Shown here piece after piece: positions 55,601 to 64,000 of a DNA stretch of 64,000 nucleotides. This DNA comes from an uncultured Bacteroidales bacterium (GTDB lineage Bacteria; Bacteroidota; Bacteroidia; Bacteroidales; Bacteroidaceae). The notes under the pieces were generated by a model. It worked only from the letters and a program-made list of their open reading frames with translations, made no database searches and was not told where the DNA came from. Positions within the stretch are counted from its first letter, which is position 1, and every line of letters begins with the position of its first letter. The stretch lies in the NCBI GenBank assembly GCA_937916465.1, contig CALFTK010000011.1, positions 62,001 through 126,000 of the forward strand, written 5' to 3'. The translations under genes were made by a program, and so were the position numbers.

Positions 55601-55920
55601 CCCTATATGCAACAGGTGGTACATCCAAATACCTGACAGAAAACGGTGTACAGAATACACGTGTTTATTGGCCAAGTGAAGAGGGACAGCATCCGCAAGC
55701 ATTGGAAATGTTGCACAATAAGGAGATAGATATGGTGGTTAATATTCCAAAGGATCTTACACAACACGAATTGTCAAATGGTTACAAGATTCGTCGTGCT
55801 GCAGTAGATTTGAATATACCTCTTATTACAAATGCAAGATTGGCTGATGCCTTTATCAATGCATTCTGTACTCTCGATGTGAACGATATTCCAATTAAGA
55901 GTTGGGATGAATTCAAATAA
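52690..55920 (+). CDS. carB: Carbamoyl-phosphate synthase large subunit
   Basis: 1076 residues (ATG at 52690; a TTG six bases upstream is unlikely). Two ATP-grasp halves: LLGSGALKIGEAGEFDYSG, ALGGLGSGFC, then VLGSGAYRIGSSVEFDWCG in the second half with RPSYVLSGAAM. A C-terminal MGS-like allosteric domain is about 940-1076 (LYATGGTSKYL). Makes carbamoyl phosphate for pyrimidine and arginine synthesis. Third gene of the purF-carA-carB operon. Confidence 0.95.
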   Translation: MTDNKKINKVLLLGSGALKIGEAGEFDYSGSQALKALKEENIETVLINPNIATVQTSEGVADKVYFLPVTPFFVEKVIAKERPDAILLAFGGQTALNCGVSLYQAGVFEKYNVQVLGTQVQAIMDTEDRELFIERLDEIGVETIKSHAVESMEDARAAAKELGYPVIIRSAYALGGLGSGFCDNEEELNKLAEKSFSFSPQILVEKSLKGWKEIEFEIVRDKNDNCIIVCSMENFDPLGIHTGESIVVAPTQTLTAHEVQKLCEIGTRVARHVGIVGECNIQFAFDPQSEEYRVIEVNARLSRSSALASKATGYPLAFVACKLGLGYSLYELKNSITKTTTDFFEPSVDYVVCKIPRWDLSKFHGVDKELGSSMKSVGEVMSIGRSFEEVIQKGIRMINQGMHGFVENKTLTFKNLDQALKEPTDKRLFAISQALESGYSIDKIYELTKIDKWFLNRLKKITDISAELHAVNGIENLSKDLLKKAKRAGFSDFQISRALGIEKKVGSEQGILEIRNLRKQLGVLPYVKQIDTLGGEYAAQANYLYMTYNGCAHDIPFMDDKKSIIVLGSGAYRIGSSVEFDWCGVQALNTVRKEGYRNIMINCNPETVSTDYDVCDRLFFDELSFERVMDVIELENPYGVIVSTGGQIPNNLAMRLDGMNVPILGTSAKCIDNAEDREKFSAMLDRIGVDQPEWSELTSMDDIKQFIDRVGFPVLVRPSYVLSGAAMNVCSNQDELERFLQLAADVSKQHPVVVSRFIEHAKEVEMDAVAKDGEIIAYAISEHIEFAGVHSGDATIQFPPQKLYVETVKRIKRISRQIAKELQISGPFNIQYLAKENDIKVIECNLRASRSFPFVSKVLKINLIEIATKVMLGIPVEVPEKSLFDVDYVGIKASQFSFNRLQKADPVLGVDMASTGEVGCLGDDSRYAILESMLSVGHRIPAKNILLSTGSAKQKADMLDAAKLLSEKGYTLYATGGTSKYLTENGVQNTRVYWPSEEGQHPQALEMLHNKEIDMVVNIPKDLTQHELSNGYKIRRAAVDLNIPLITNARLADAFINAFCTLDVNDIPIKSWDEFK

Positions 55921-55997
55921 AAAATTGAATTGATATATAGTAGAAGCCTGCATACTGAAAAGTTTGCAGGCTTCTTAATTATAGCTATTAATGAAGT

Positions 55998-57674
55998 TTA
56001 TGCCTTACATTTAAGTATTATGGCGCCGTTTGCCGGAATTTGTACGTTGACAGGTGAATTTGGTTGCAAATCTATTGTTACATTCTGCCCTGTGAACAAT
56101 TCTACTGCATTTACTCTGCCTCTGTTTTCTATCTGTAGATAATTGAATGCATGTTCTGGAATTACTACTTGTGATTGTTGCGCTTTGTCACTGAAGTTCG
56201 CTACAATAAGTAACATTTCATTGTTGTACTTTCTTAAAAAAGCGTACTCCTTATGTGCATTGAACTGCTCGGAATCAGGATTAACATACATCAAATCGAA
56301 AAACAGACCTTTACTTATTGCGTTTTCTGTGGTGCATATATTAAATAACCTGCTGTAGAATGATTTTAAATCAATCTCTTCTCTGGTAAGATGTTTGTCG
56401 GACAGTTCTCCATCTTTATACCACCTTGACAAAGTGTCAGGAGCCCAATAATCAAATATTGTGCTTCGGCCGTCAGTTCCGCTGAAACCTTCGTTGTCCA
56501 TGCCTCTTTCGCCTAACTCCTGGCCGGCATAGCACATAATAGGACATTTATCAATACAGGCTGATACAACCATAGACGGACGTCCTTTAATTCCATTTCC
56601 AGCAAAGAAATCTGATGCTATGCGCTGTTCGTCGTGATTTTCCATAAAATGGAGCATCTTTTCGCCGTTTTCACCTATGTTTTGCCAACAAGATGTGATA
56701 GCTGTAGCAGATTGCGAGCCTACAGTTATAGCACGAAGAGTATCATACATTCCAACCTTATCATACAGATAGTCAAAGTGTCCATATTGTGTGTATGCAG
56801 AATATGCACCGGGATTATAGATCTCTGCTATAAAAATTATGTGCGGATACTTCTGTTTTATCTCTTCTATTGCCCAATGCCAGAATTCAACAGGAACCAT
56901 TTCTACCATATCGCAGCGAAAACCGTCTATGCCTTTTTCTGCCCAGTACAATAGTATATCTCTCATTTTAAACCAGGTATCAGGTATAGGGTCAAAGTGA
57001 TTGGTCTGATTCTTATAGTCAACGCCATAATTTAGCTTTACTGTTTCGTACCAATCAAACAGGTTGGGGTAGGCGTCAAAACGGTCATTACCTGTTGCTT
57101 TTGCAGGTTCTTCTACATAACCCTCCCAATCTACTGCACCTGCTAACTTTTCTCCGGGTATGTAGTAAAAGTTGTTATCCTTGAAAAAACTATACTCCTT
57201 ATGGTCATTTTCGCCCAATTCATCGTACTTTTTTGGGCGTTTTACAGATTTGTATTCGCGAGCTACATGGTTAGGTACAAAGTCCATAATGAACTTCATT
57301 CCTTGAGCGTGAACGCGGTCCACCAAATTGGTAAACTCCTTCATTCTGCAACGTACATTTACAGCCAAATCGGGATCAATGTCAAAATAATCTCTTATGG
57401 CGTATGGAGAACCCGCATTACCTTTGACTGTAGCAGAATGTGACGTAGGTATGCCATATCTACTGTAGTCTGTACGTGATGCGTGGGCTATCAAGCCAGT
57501 AAACCAAATGTGTGTAACTCCCTGTTTTCTGATAGTCTGCAGAACATTTTCATCAAAACTGTTTAGTTTGCCACATCCATTGGTCTCTTTGCTTCCGTTT
57601 GTTATGTTGCCGTTACCACTATTGCAGAATAATCGGGTAAATATCTGATATATGACAATTTTATCAGTTGTCAT
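55998..57674 (-). CDS. GH13 alpha-amylase family protein
   Basis: 558 residues from Met at 57674, which overlaps the fabD stop (ATGA); the longer upstream frame has no sensible start. GH13 regions are clear: DFVPNHVAR (I), GFRCDMVEM with the nucleophile Asp (II), FIAEIYN with the acid Glu (III), FMENHDEQR with the third acid (IV). No signal peptide, so probably cytoplasmic maltooligosaccharide or glycogen breakdown. C-terminal beta domain ends PANGAIILKCKA. Confidence 0.9.
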   Translation of the reverse strand: MTTDKIVIYQIFTRLFCNSGNGNITNGSKETNGCGKLNSFDENVLQTIRKQGVTHIWFTGLIAHASRTDYSRYGIPTSHSATVKGNAGSPYAIRDYFDIDPDLAVNVRCRMKEFTNLVDRVHAQGMKFIMDFVPNHVAREYKSVKRPKKYDELGENDHKEYSFFKDNNFYYIPGEKLAGAVDWEGYVEEPAKATGNDRFDAYPNLFDWYETVKLNYGVDYKNQTNHFDPIPDTWFKMRDILLYWAEKGIDGFRCDMVEMVPVEFWHWAIEEIKQKYPHIIFIAEIYNPGAYSAYTQYGHFDYLYDKVGMYDTLRAITVGSQSATAITSCWQNIGENGEKMLHFMENHDEQRIASDFFAGNGIKGRPSMVVSACIDKCPIMCYAGQELGERGMDNEGFSGTDGRSTIFDYWAPDTLSRWYKDGELSDKHLTREEIDLKSFYSRLFNICTTENAISKGLFFDLMYVNPDSEQFNAHKEYAFLRKYNNEMLLIVANFSDKAQQSQVVIPEHAFNYLQIENRGRVNAVELFTGQNVTIDLQPNSPVNVQIPANGAIILKCKA

Positions 57675-58534
57675 TTGCGAATTCTTTTTATAAGATTGGT
57701 TAAAACTGTACCGGGGCCACATTCTGTAAACTCTTCTGCTCCATCGGCTACCATATTGAGTACACTCTGTGTCCAACGTACAGGTGAATTTAGCTGAGTT
57801 ACCAGATTCTGTTTTATCTCTTCTGCATTGGTGTGAGGCAAGGCATCAACATTCTGATAAACAGGGCATATTGGATTGCTGAATTCTGTTTCTGCAATAG
57901 CTTTAGCCAGTTCATCTTTAGCAGGGGTCATAAGCGGTGAATGGAATGCTCCGCCTACAACCAGTGGCAATGCTCGTTTGGCACCTGCTTCAAGCATAAG
58001 TGGGCAAGCCTGTTCAATAGCCTCTTTTGAACCTGAAATTACTACTTGACCGGGGCTGTTGTAGTTGGCTGGTACAACTGTTAAACCTTTGTCGCATAAA
58101 GATTTACATATTGATTCAATTTTATCGTCTTCCAAATTGATTATGGCTGCCATTGTGCCTGGTACCATTTCGCAAGCCTTTTGCATGGCATTGGCACGTT
58201 TTGCTACAAGTTCAAGACCGCTTTTAAATGATAATGCACCTGCTGCTACCAGCGCTGAAAATTCACCAAGTGAATGACCTGCCACCATATCGGGTTTGAA
58301 ATCATCAGCCATGGCACGTGCAACAGCTACAGAATGTATAAATACTGCCGGTTGGGTTATGTCTGTACGACGTAAATCCTCATCACTGCCATTAAACATT
58401 ATTCCGGTTATGTCAAAACCTAGAATATTGTTTGCATCATCAAATAGTCGTTTCACAATGTCGTGTTGTTCATAAAGGTCTTTACCCATTCCTGAGAATT
58501 GGGCACCCTGACCCGGGAATACAAATGCTTTCAT
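57671..58534 (-). CDS. fabD: Malonyl-CoA:ACP transacylase
   Basis: 287 residues from Met at 58534, where the family N-terminus MKAFVFPGQGAQFSGMG begins; upstream codons in frame are spurious. GHSLGEFSALVAAGALSF contains the catalytic Ser, and GGAFHSPLM the catalytic His. Loads malonyl groups for fatty acid synthesis. Four-base overlap with the GH13 gene suggests co-translation. A -7 box TACCTTTG (minus) is at 58624-58631. Confidence 0.95.
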   Translation of the reverse strand: MKAFVFPGQGAQFSGMGKDLYEQHDIVKRLFDDANNILGFDITGIMFNGSDEDLRRTDITQPAVFIHSVAVARAMADDFKPDMVAGHSLGEFSALVAAGALSFKSGLELVAKRANAMQKACEMVPGTMAAIINLEDDKIESICKSLCDKGLTVVPANYNSPGQVVISGSKEAIEQACPLMLEAGAKRALPLVVGGAFHSPLMTPAKDELAKAIAETEFSNPICPVYQNVDALPHTNAEEIKQNLVTQLNSPVRWTQSVLNMVADGAEEFTECGPGTVLTNLIKRIRK

Positions 58535-58623
58535 TTTTAAATGTATTTGTTTATTATACTGTATTTCACTAAATTTGCGCAATTTTAGGCGGAAATGGCA
58601 TAACCAATAACCGAATTGCGTTG

Positions 58624-58631
58624 CAAAGGTA
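58624..58631 (-). promoter_or_regulatory. Promoter -7 box of fabD-GH13
   Basis: TACCTTTG on the minus strand, 90 bases upstream of the fabD start. Confidence 0.55.
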
Positions 58632-58727
58632 CGGTTTTTTGGTGATACTTTAAGAAGTTGTGGTTTTTTAGGATGTTTATACAATTTTTACAGCCATTCT
58701 TCGTTTACTATATGTAACAGAAATATT

Positions 58728-59381
58728 ATGCAGAATTACAAGATAAACAGCTATAAGGGTAATCGAAAAGAGAAAGAACATTTTGATGCGATGTCAAAGT
58801 CTCAGAGATTCCTGAAGCGTACTTTTGATATAGTGTTTTCCTTTATGGGTCTGCTTTTGCTCTCCCCATTGATGTTGATATTTTCTATAGTATTGCTCTT
58901 TGATGATGGACCGATAATATTCAAGCAGGAGCGAATAGGCTACAAAGGAAAGCCATTTATGATATACAAGTTCAGAACAATGCATGTCAATGCAGAATCG
59001 GATGGTATTCCACGTCTTGAAGAGGAGAGAAACAGACATTTGACTCCATTCGGACGCTTCCTGCGTGCTCATCATTTAGATGAACTTCCACAACTTTGGA
59101 ATGTTTTGAAGGGCGATATGTCTTTTGTAGGACCACGCCCTGAACGTCAGTATTTTATAGATCAGATAAACAGAGAGACAGATAACTATCATTATGTCTA
59201 TCTGATGCGTCCGGGTATAACATCTTATGCTACTATATACAACGGTTATACCGATACAATGGATAAGATGTTGAAAAGATTGGAATATGACCTTGATTAT
59301 CTGGATAACAGGTCATTATTCCTTGATTTGAAAATTATTGTAAAGACAGTTTTGTCAATAGTAAGTGGTAAGAAATTTTAA
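58728..59381 (+). CDS. Bacterial sugar transferase (initiating glycosyl-phosphate transferase)
   Basis: 217 residues: one membrane segment (about 35-58), then the PF02397 catalytic region with IFKQERIGYKGKPFMIYKFRTMH, LRAHHLDELPQLWNVLKGDMSFVGPRPE. It attaches the first sugar phosphate to undecaprenyl phosphate. Short form without the extra N-terminal membrane domain of WbaP. First gene of an exopolysaccharide locus running off the right edge. Confidence 0.93.
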   Translation: MQNYKINSYKGNRKEKEHFDAMSKSQRFLKRTFDIVFSFMGLLLLSPLMLIFSIVLLFDDGPIIFKQERIGYKGKPFMIYKFRTMHVNAESDGIPRLEEERNRHLTPFGRFLRAHHLDELPQLWNVLKGDMSFVGPRPERQYFIDQINRETDNYHYVYLMRPGITSYATIYNGYTDTMDKMLKRLEYDLDYLDNRSLFLDLKIIVKTVLSIVSGKKF

Positions 59382-59391
59382 ACAAGACAAT

Positions 59392-61878
59392 ATGATTAAA
59401 AGGGTGTTGTTGTCTATTATGTTGCTTGCATCTGCTGCGCTGACAGTATCGGCTCAGATGTCAGAGGATAGAATAATAGAGTTTATTACGGAACAACAAG
59501 AAAAGGGTGTTCCACAAGAACAGATAGTTTACGAATTGAATAGACGTGGTGTTACTATACAGCAGCTACAGTCAATGCGTGAAAAGTACGAAAAGCAGCA
59601 GTCAACAGGTATAATGGGCAATACTTTGTCTGGTGATAAAACTGTACAGTCTCGTACCAGAAATTCAGCTAACAGCACTCTGAATCTTATACAGACAGAA
59701 GATGAGAGAAAAGAGGCAACAAAGATGTCCGAAGAGGAAAAGTTGCAGGTAATGTATAATGAATCAATGTTTCTTTTTATAGATTCCATGTACCTGCTAA
59801 AGCAGTCATTTATGCCTCTGAAAAGGGAAATATATGGTCACAGCATATTTCAGAATAAGGAACTCTCTTTTGAACCAAGTATGAATATTGCCACACCTAA
59901 AGATTACAAATTAGGTGCCGGCGATGAGGTGATAATTGATATTTGGGGGGCATCGCAGATGACAGTCAGAGAGATAATATCGCCCGATGGCAGTATTATG
60001 GTAGAAAATCTGGGACCGGTCTATTTGAATGGAATGACAGTTTCCGAAGCCAATAAACATATTAAAAGAGTTTTCGGTCAGATATATGCAGGTCTTGATG
60101 ATGAAAACAAGAGTTCAGAAATCAATCTCACATTGGGTCAGGCACGTTCAATTCAGGTTAATGTAATGGGCGAAGTGGAAAATCCCGGAACATACGTTTT
60201 GTCATCATTTGCCACAATCTTCAATGCTCTTTATATGGCTGGCGGTGTGAATGATTTGGGTACAATGCGTGATATCAAGCTATACCGTAATAATAAGGAG
60301 ATAGCATCTGTAGATATATATGACTACCTGCATAATGGTAACTTGTCCAAAGATATACGTCTTAACGATAATGATGTTATTATTGTATCACCATACAAAA
60401 CCATGGTTGCCATAGAGGGTAGAATACGTCGTCCTATGTTATATGAAATGAAAGAGACCGAATCTCTGCAACAGCTTGTGGAGTATGCCGGAGGTCTTTC
60501 TGCCGATGCTTACAAAAAGGATTTACGTGTTATTCGTATGGGTGAATTGCAACGTCAAATATTTACTGTGCCTGTAGAACAACACTCCTCTTTCCTTCTG
60601 ACAGATGGCGATTCCATATATGTGGATTCCATACAGACTACTTTTGCCAATATGGCAGAGATTAGAGGTGCGGTATATCGTCCGGGACAGTTCCAGATAG
60701 ACGATAATATAAACAGTGTAAAAGAACTTGTTGAAATAGCAGGTGGCATTCGCGAAGATGCTTTTATGGGTCGCGCTCTTTTGAATCGTACAAATCCGGA
60801 TAAGACTTTGGTCAATCAATCCGTAGATATAGAGGGTTTGCTGGCCGGAAATGTAGCAGATATTGAACTCAGAAACGGTGATGTTTTGTTTATACCAAGT
60901 CTGTTTGATGTAAGAGAGGTGCCTGTATTGCAGATATATGGCGAAGTGTTGTTCCCGGGTAAATATCAGTATTCTGATAATACTCATATTGAAGACCTTA
61001 TTTTACAGGCAGGCGGTTTAAAGGAATCTGCTTCAATATCCAAAATTGATGTGGTTCGCAAAAAGAGTGACAGGAATGCAATAACAGCATCTGATACTAT
61101 TTCTGAAATCTATTCATTCAGCATAGATGAGAATCTGAAAATAATGGCAAACGACTTCACTTTGAAACCTTTTGACGAAGTTTATGTACGTAAAAGTCCG
61201 GGCCATATTGATGTGAAACGTGTTATAGTAGATGGTGAAGTTCTGTTCCCCGGTAACTATTCACTAAAAACCAACAACGAACGTCTTAGCGATTTGATTG
61301 AACGTGCCGGTTTGTTTACCTCAGAAGCTTATCCTGAAGGTGCACGTTTGGAACGAACTATGACGGAAGAGGAACGTATGCGCATGAAGGATCTTGCAAA
61401 GATAATATCGGCAGACGATTCTCTTGCGTTGGCATCAATTGATATGGCTACCACTTTTTATGTGGGTATAGACCTGAAAAGGGCAATGGAGAAGCCGGGT
61501 GGCGATGAAGATATTACTTTGCGTGACGGAGACCGTATAATTGTGCCGGAATTTACTAACACGGTAAAGATGAATGGTGAAGTTATGTATTCTAACACAA
61601 TTTCTTATAATCAGGGTAAACGTTTGAAGTATTATGTCGATAAGGCCGGTGGATATACCCAAAATGCCAAAAAGAGCAAGGCATACGTTATCTATATGAA
61701 TGGTTCTGTAGCCAAGGCAAGGAAGGCATCTTCCAGACTGATTCAGCCAGGCTGCGAAATAGTGGTGCCTTCAAAGGGTGAACGCGATGGTATGACTACA
61801 TCAGAAATTCTCAGTTTGAGTTCAACATCGGCATCGTTGGCTACAGTCGTTATTGCATTGCTTAATCTTTTTAGATAG
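59392..61878 (+). CDS. SLBB-domain polysaccharide export protein (Wza-like)
   Basis: 828 residues from ATG at 59392 (signal ends VSAQ; the upstream frame overlaps the previous gene). A Poly_export domain (about 180-250, YKLGAGDEVIIDIWG) is followed by several SLBB repeats (for instance NVMGEVENPGTYVLSSF, AEIRGAVYRPGQFQI, QIYGEVLFPGKYQY, VIVDGEVLFPGNYSL, VKMNGEVMYSNTISY). Long Bacteroidetes form with about five or six SLBB units and a hydrophobic C-terminus (ATVVIALLNLF). Forms the outer-membrane exit for a surface polysaccharide. Confidence 0.9.
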   Translation: MIKRVLLSIMLLASAALTVSAQMSEDRIIEFITEQQEKGVPQEQIVYELNRRGVTIQQLQSMREKYEKQQSTGIMGNTLSGDKTVQSRTRNSANSTLNLIQTEDERKEATKMSEEEKLQVMYNESMFLFIDSMYLLKQSFMPLKREIYGHSIFQNKELSFEPSMNIATPKDYKLGAGDEVIIDIWGASQMTVREIISPDGSIMVENLGPVYLNGMTVSEANKHIKRVFGQIYAGLDDENKSSEINLTLGQARSIQVNVMGEVENPGTYVLSSFATIFNALYMAGGVNDLGTMRDIKLYRNNKEIASVDIYDYLHNGNLSKDIRLNDNDVIIVSPYKTMVAIEGRIRRPMLYEMKETESLQQLVEYAGGLSADAYKKDLRVIRMGELQRQIFTVPVEQHSSFLLTDGDSIYVDSIQTTFANMAEIRGAVYRPGQFQIDDNINSVKELVEIAGGIREDAFMGRALLNRTNPDKTLVNQSVDIEGLLAGNVADIELRNGDVLFIPSLFDVREVPVLQIYGEVLFPGKYQYSDNTHIEDLILQAGGLKESASISKIDVVRKKSDRNAITASDTISEIYSFSIDENLKIMANDFTLKPFDEVYVRKSPGHIDVKRVIVDGEVLFPGNYSLKTNNERLSDLIERAGLFTSEAYPEGARLERTMTEEERMRMKDLAKIISADDSLALASIDMATTFYVGIDLKRAMEKPGGDEDITLRDGDRIIVPEFTNTVKMNGEVMYSNTISYNQGKRLKYYVDKAGGYTQNAKKSKAYVIYMNGSVAKARKASSRLIQPGCEIVVPSKGERDGMTTSEILSLSSTSASLATVVIALLNLFR

Positions 61879-61902
61879 TGTTGTTTGAAAATCTTTATAG
61901 TT

Positions 61903-63006
61903 ATGGAAGAACAGAACGAAAAGAAACAATTACTTAAAGAAGCAGATCTTTTGCAAGTCATATCAAAGTTGTTTTCCAAATGGAAATTTATTTTGGTGGT
62001 TAGTTCACTATTCTTTGTGTTTGGTGTGATAATGGCATTCAGCACCATCAAAGAGTACACATCAGAAATTGTGGTGGCACCTGAAGCTGCCGGGTCTTCT
62101 GTGAGTGCCGGTCTGGGTTCTCTTGCTGCGATGGTAGGTATAGATATGGCTGCAATGTCAGGAGGTGATGCTATATATCCTATTCTCTATCCAGACATTA
62201 TTCAGTCATTGCCCTTTCTTTCATCGCTTTTCGATGTAAGAGTGCAATCATTAGATGGTTCCATAGATACAACATACTACTACTACAAGAGTAAATTGCA
62301 GAAGAAATCGTGGGTTGATCACATAAAAGCTTTGCCAAAAAAGGCTATGAAAGGTGTGAAAAACCTGTTCTCAAAACCATCTGCAGGTGGTAATCCTGCT
62401 GTGTTTGACCCATACAGACTATCAGAAAACCAAATGGTTATGATAGAGAATCTCAGCAACTCTATATCTGTGTTTGTTGATAAAAAGACAGAAGTCATTA
62501 CATTGTCATATACAGATCAGGATCCTTTGATTGCTGCTACCATGACCGATACTATTATGAACCGTTTGCAACAGCGTATCACAGAGTATAGAACAAAAAA
62601 AGCTATGGATGACTGTATCTACATAGAGAAACTGTATAATGAAGCCAAAGCCGATTACGAACAGGCCCAGGAAGCATACGCAATCTATGCAGATAGACAT
62701 CGTAATGTAACGCAGGAACGTTTTTTGGTTGAAATGGAACGTCTTGAGGCCGACAAGGATTTGAAGAATACACTTTATACCCAATGGTCACAGCAACTAT
62801 TGCTGGCAAAAGCCAAGGTACAGGAATATACACCCGCTTTCACAACTTTGAAACCGGCTGCTGTTCCGGCGCTTCCTTCAACAATGCGTAAGTTGATGAT
62901 TATGTTTCTTTACACTGTTTTGGGTGGTGTGGTTGCAGTTGCATACGTCTTGTTGAAAGAACCTGTAATAAATATTTGGAAGAAACTGTTTAAATCTGAC
63001 GTGTGA
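61903..63006 (+). CDS. Wzz/chain-length determinant family protein
   Basis: 367 residues (ATG at 61903; a TTG at 61885 is less likely). Membrane segments near residues 25-45 and 335-357 enclose a large periplasmic part including a coiled-coil stretch (about 235-300), the Wzz topology. LPSTMRKLMIMFLYTVLGGVVAVAYV matches the C-terminal segment. No kinase domain. Controls polysaccharide length. Four-base overlap with the next gene. Confidence 0.9.
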   Translation: MEEQNEKKQLLKEADLLQVISKLFSKWKFILVVSSLFFVFGVIMAFSTIKEYTSEIVVAPEAAGSSVSAGLGSLAAMVGIDMAAMSGGDAIYPILYPDIIQSLPFLSSLFDVRVQSLDGSIDTTYYYYKSKLQKKSWVDHIKALPKKAMKGVKNLFSKPSAGGNPAVFDPYRLSENQMVMIENLSNSISVFVDKKTEVITLSYTDQDPLIAATMTDTIMNRLQQRITEYRTKKAMDDCIYIEKLYNEAKADYEQAQEAYAIYADRHRNVTQERFLVEMERLEADKDLKNTLYTQWSQQLLLAKAKVQEYTPAFTTLKPAAVPALPSTMRKLMIMFLYTVLGGVVAVAYVLLKEPVINIWKKLFKSDV

Positions 63007-64000
63007 TATATGTAGTCGTATTTATACTGCTGCTTATACCGGTTGTTAAATACGATTTGATGGCCAAAAGCGGTGGAGAGAATAAGTGGTATTATTTTAA
63101 TCTGATAGTTCTTATTCTTCTGGCCGGATTACGCTATAGAGTGGGTGGGGATACCCTTATGTACATGTCAATGTACAATGAATGGCCCGCTTTTGATGAG
63201 TTAAAATATTTTGATTTTGAAACAGCTTTGTACAATCCGCTATGGTATGTATATACATCAATACCCAAAAGCATAAGTGATGAATTCTGGGTGTTCCAGA
63301 TGATACAGGCTGTTTTTGTGAATTGTGTCTTCTTTAGCTTTTTCAAAAAATATTCTCCATCATACTATTTCTCTGCAATATTGGTCTATTATGTAGGCTA
63401 TTATTGTTACTTCAATATGGAGATAATGCGTGAAATTCTATGTATCAGTATTCTGATGTTAATGACCGGTTGGTTAGAGGAAAAAAAATATATCCCTTAC
63501 TTTATAGGTTGTGCTGTGGCTGTTGCAATCCACTTTTCAGCATTGATAATGTTAGTGTTACCACTATTGTATATATTCTTTAAAAAACCATCATGGAAGT
63601 GGCAACTGATAATAATGCTTGCTGTGATAGTAGTGCTGAATGTAGTGAATATTGTATCCATAGTTATTTCAATGTTGCCGTTGGATGAACAGTTTGGTAT
63701 GTTGATAGAGAAGTATCTTGATATAGAGACAAATCTTAATGGTATGATATCTCAGCTTATACTATATTTACCTGTTTTGGGAATGATATTCATTAGAGAG
63801 AGATACCCAATTAACTACCATGATAACTTTACTCCCATAATTATGGGTGTTGTCTTTGCTTATGCCATGTCAATGGGATTTGCCGGTTTTGGCAGACTTG
63901 TAAATTACTTTATTCCATTTGTAATAGTGTATATGGTTCATACAATCTATTACTTTATAAGCAATGTGGATTTTAAAATCAGCCAGATTTCGCATGTTGT
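63003..64000 (+). CDS. EpsG family polysaccharide polymerase-like protein (partial, 3' end beyond edge)
   Basis: Open frame from GTG at 63003 (GTGA overlap with the wzz stop) to the end of the window, about 332 codons. It begins VIYVVVFILLLIPVVKY, then LAGLRYRVGGDTLMYMSMYN, the G-DT--Y pattern of EpsG proteins, and carries many membrane segments. Likely polymerises or handles the exopolysaccharide repeat. There is no in-frame ATG nearer to the start, so the GTG start is inferred from the overlap. Confidence 0.85.
   Translation, partial: MIYVVVFILLLIPVVKYDLMAKSGGENKWYYFNLIVLILLAGLRYRVGGDTLMYMSMYNEWPAFDELKYFDFETALYNPLWYVYTSIPKSISDEFWVFQMIQAVFVNCVFFSFFKKYSPSYYFSAILVYYVGYYCYFNMEIMREILCISILMLMTGWLEEKKYIPYFIGCAVAVAIHFSALIMLVLPLLYIFFKKPSWKWQLIIMLAVIVVLNVVNIVSIVISMLPLDEQFGMLIEKYLDIETNLNGMISQLILYLPVLGMIFIRERYPINYHDNFTPIIMGVVFAYAMSMGFAGFGRLVNYFIPFVIVYMVHTIYYFISNVDFKISQISHV

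Noticed and set aside
57675..57776. Longer N-terminus of the GH13 protein
   Set aside because: The extra 34 residues lie antiparallel-free inside the fabD coding end and lack similarity to GH13; the Met at 57674 overlaps the fabD stop as a normal coupled start.
58535..58684. Fifty extra residues before FabD MKAFVFPGQG
   Set aside because: The FabD family begins at MKAFVFPGQG and the -7 box at 58624-58631 lies within the would-be extension.

Overview
The window looks like a chromosomal segment of a member of the order Bacteroidales; I cannot fix the genus. Evidence seen directly: A+T-rich sequence, many promoter -7 boxes of the TAnnTTTG type typical of Bacteroidetes, few Shine-Dalgarno sites, and families largely confined to this phylum (type V fimbrillins, DUF3575, DUF5119, DUF3078, FISUMP, CarboxypepD_reg/OMP_b-brl proteins, PurF of about 626 residues). 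There is no phage or conjugative backbone and no recombinase gene in the window.

Layout. 1-67: a TPP riboswitch on the minus strand, cut by the left edge. 128-9708 (minus): an aromatic amino acid operon, aroF-tyrA-aroB-pheA-aroA-acyl-ACP thioesterase-aroQ, then yihY and an ABC-F ATPase, headed by a Tyr/Phe-rich leader peptide and an attenuator. 9854-11191: a MATE transporter. 11358-24400: a large fimbrial locus. 24537-27645 (minus): GH43 arabinanase, a lipoprotein, a DUF3298 lipoprotein. 27727-28311: three apparent promoter-hairpin units (candidate sRNAs). 28431-36967: pseudouridine synthase, flavin reductase, S9 peptidase, DsbD, a BRO-N orphan, YidC. 37119-48307: FISUMP surface protein, sorting-domain protein, DUF3078, PurU, GH2 beta-galactosidase, corrinoid protein, outer-membrane barrel. 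48326-55920: BASS transporter, tRNA-Thr(CGU), then purF-carA-carB behind a leader with a small ORF and terminators. 55998-58534 (minus): fabD and a GH13 amylase. 58728-64000: start of an exopolysaccharide locus (sugar transferase, SLBB export protein, Wzz, EpsG; last one cut by the edge).

The most striking structure is the fimbrial locus. A core of promoter, DUF3575 protein, DUF5119 protein and major fimbrillin (about 15.7-19.5 kb) is bounded by 69-bp inverted repeats that match at 66 positions (15655-15723 and 19509-19577). Outside each repeat lies a homologous three-gene cassette of minor or tip fimbrillins, pointing outward: cassette B on the plus strand (19653-24400) and cassette A on the minus strand (15590-11358). 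In the orientation shown the core promoter reads into B; inverting the core would connect the same core to A. I see no canonical promoter for A in its present state. This would be a whole-core inversion switch choosing between two pilus tip sets. It is an inference from sequence architecture and needs direct testing.

Two leader systems also stand out. The aro leader encodes MRKSYAYFFYFYFTRQIAG followed by a perfect terminator hairpin, and the ribosome position could plausibly decide between terminator and antiterminator. The purF-carAB leader has a 26-codon ORF with Gln codons overlapping a terminator. Both leader ORFs begin only a few bases after the predicted transcription start.
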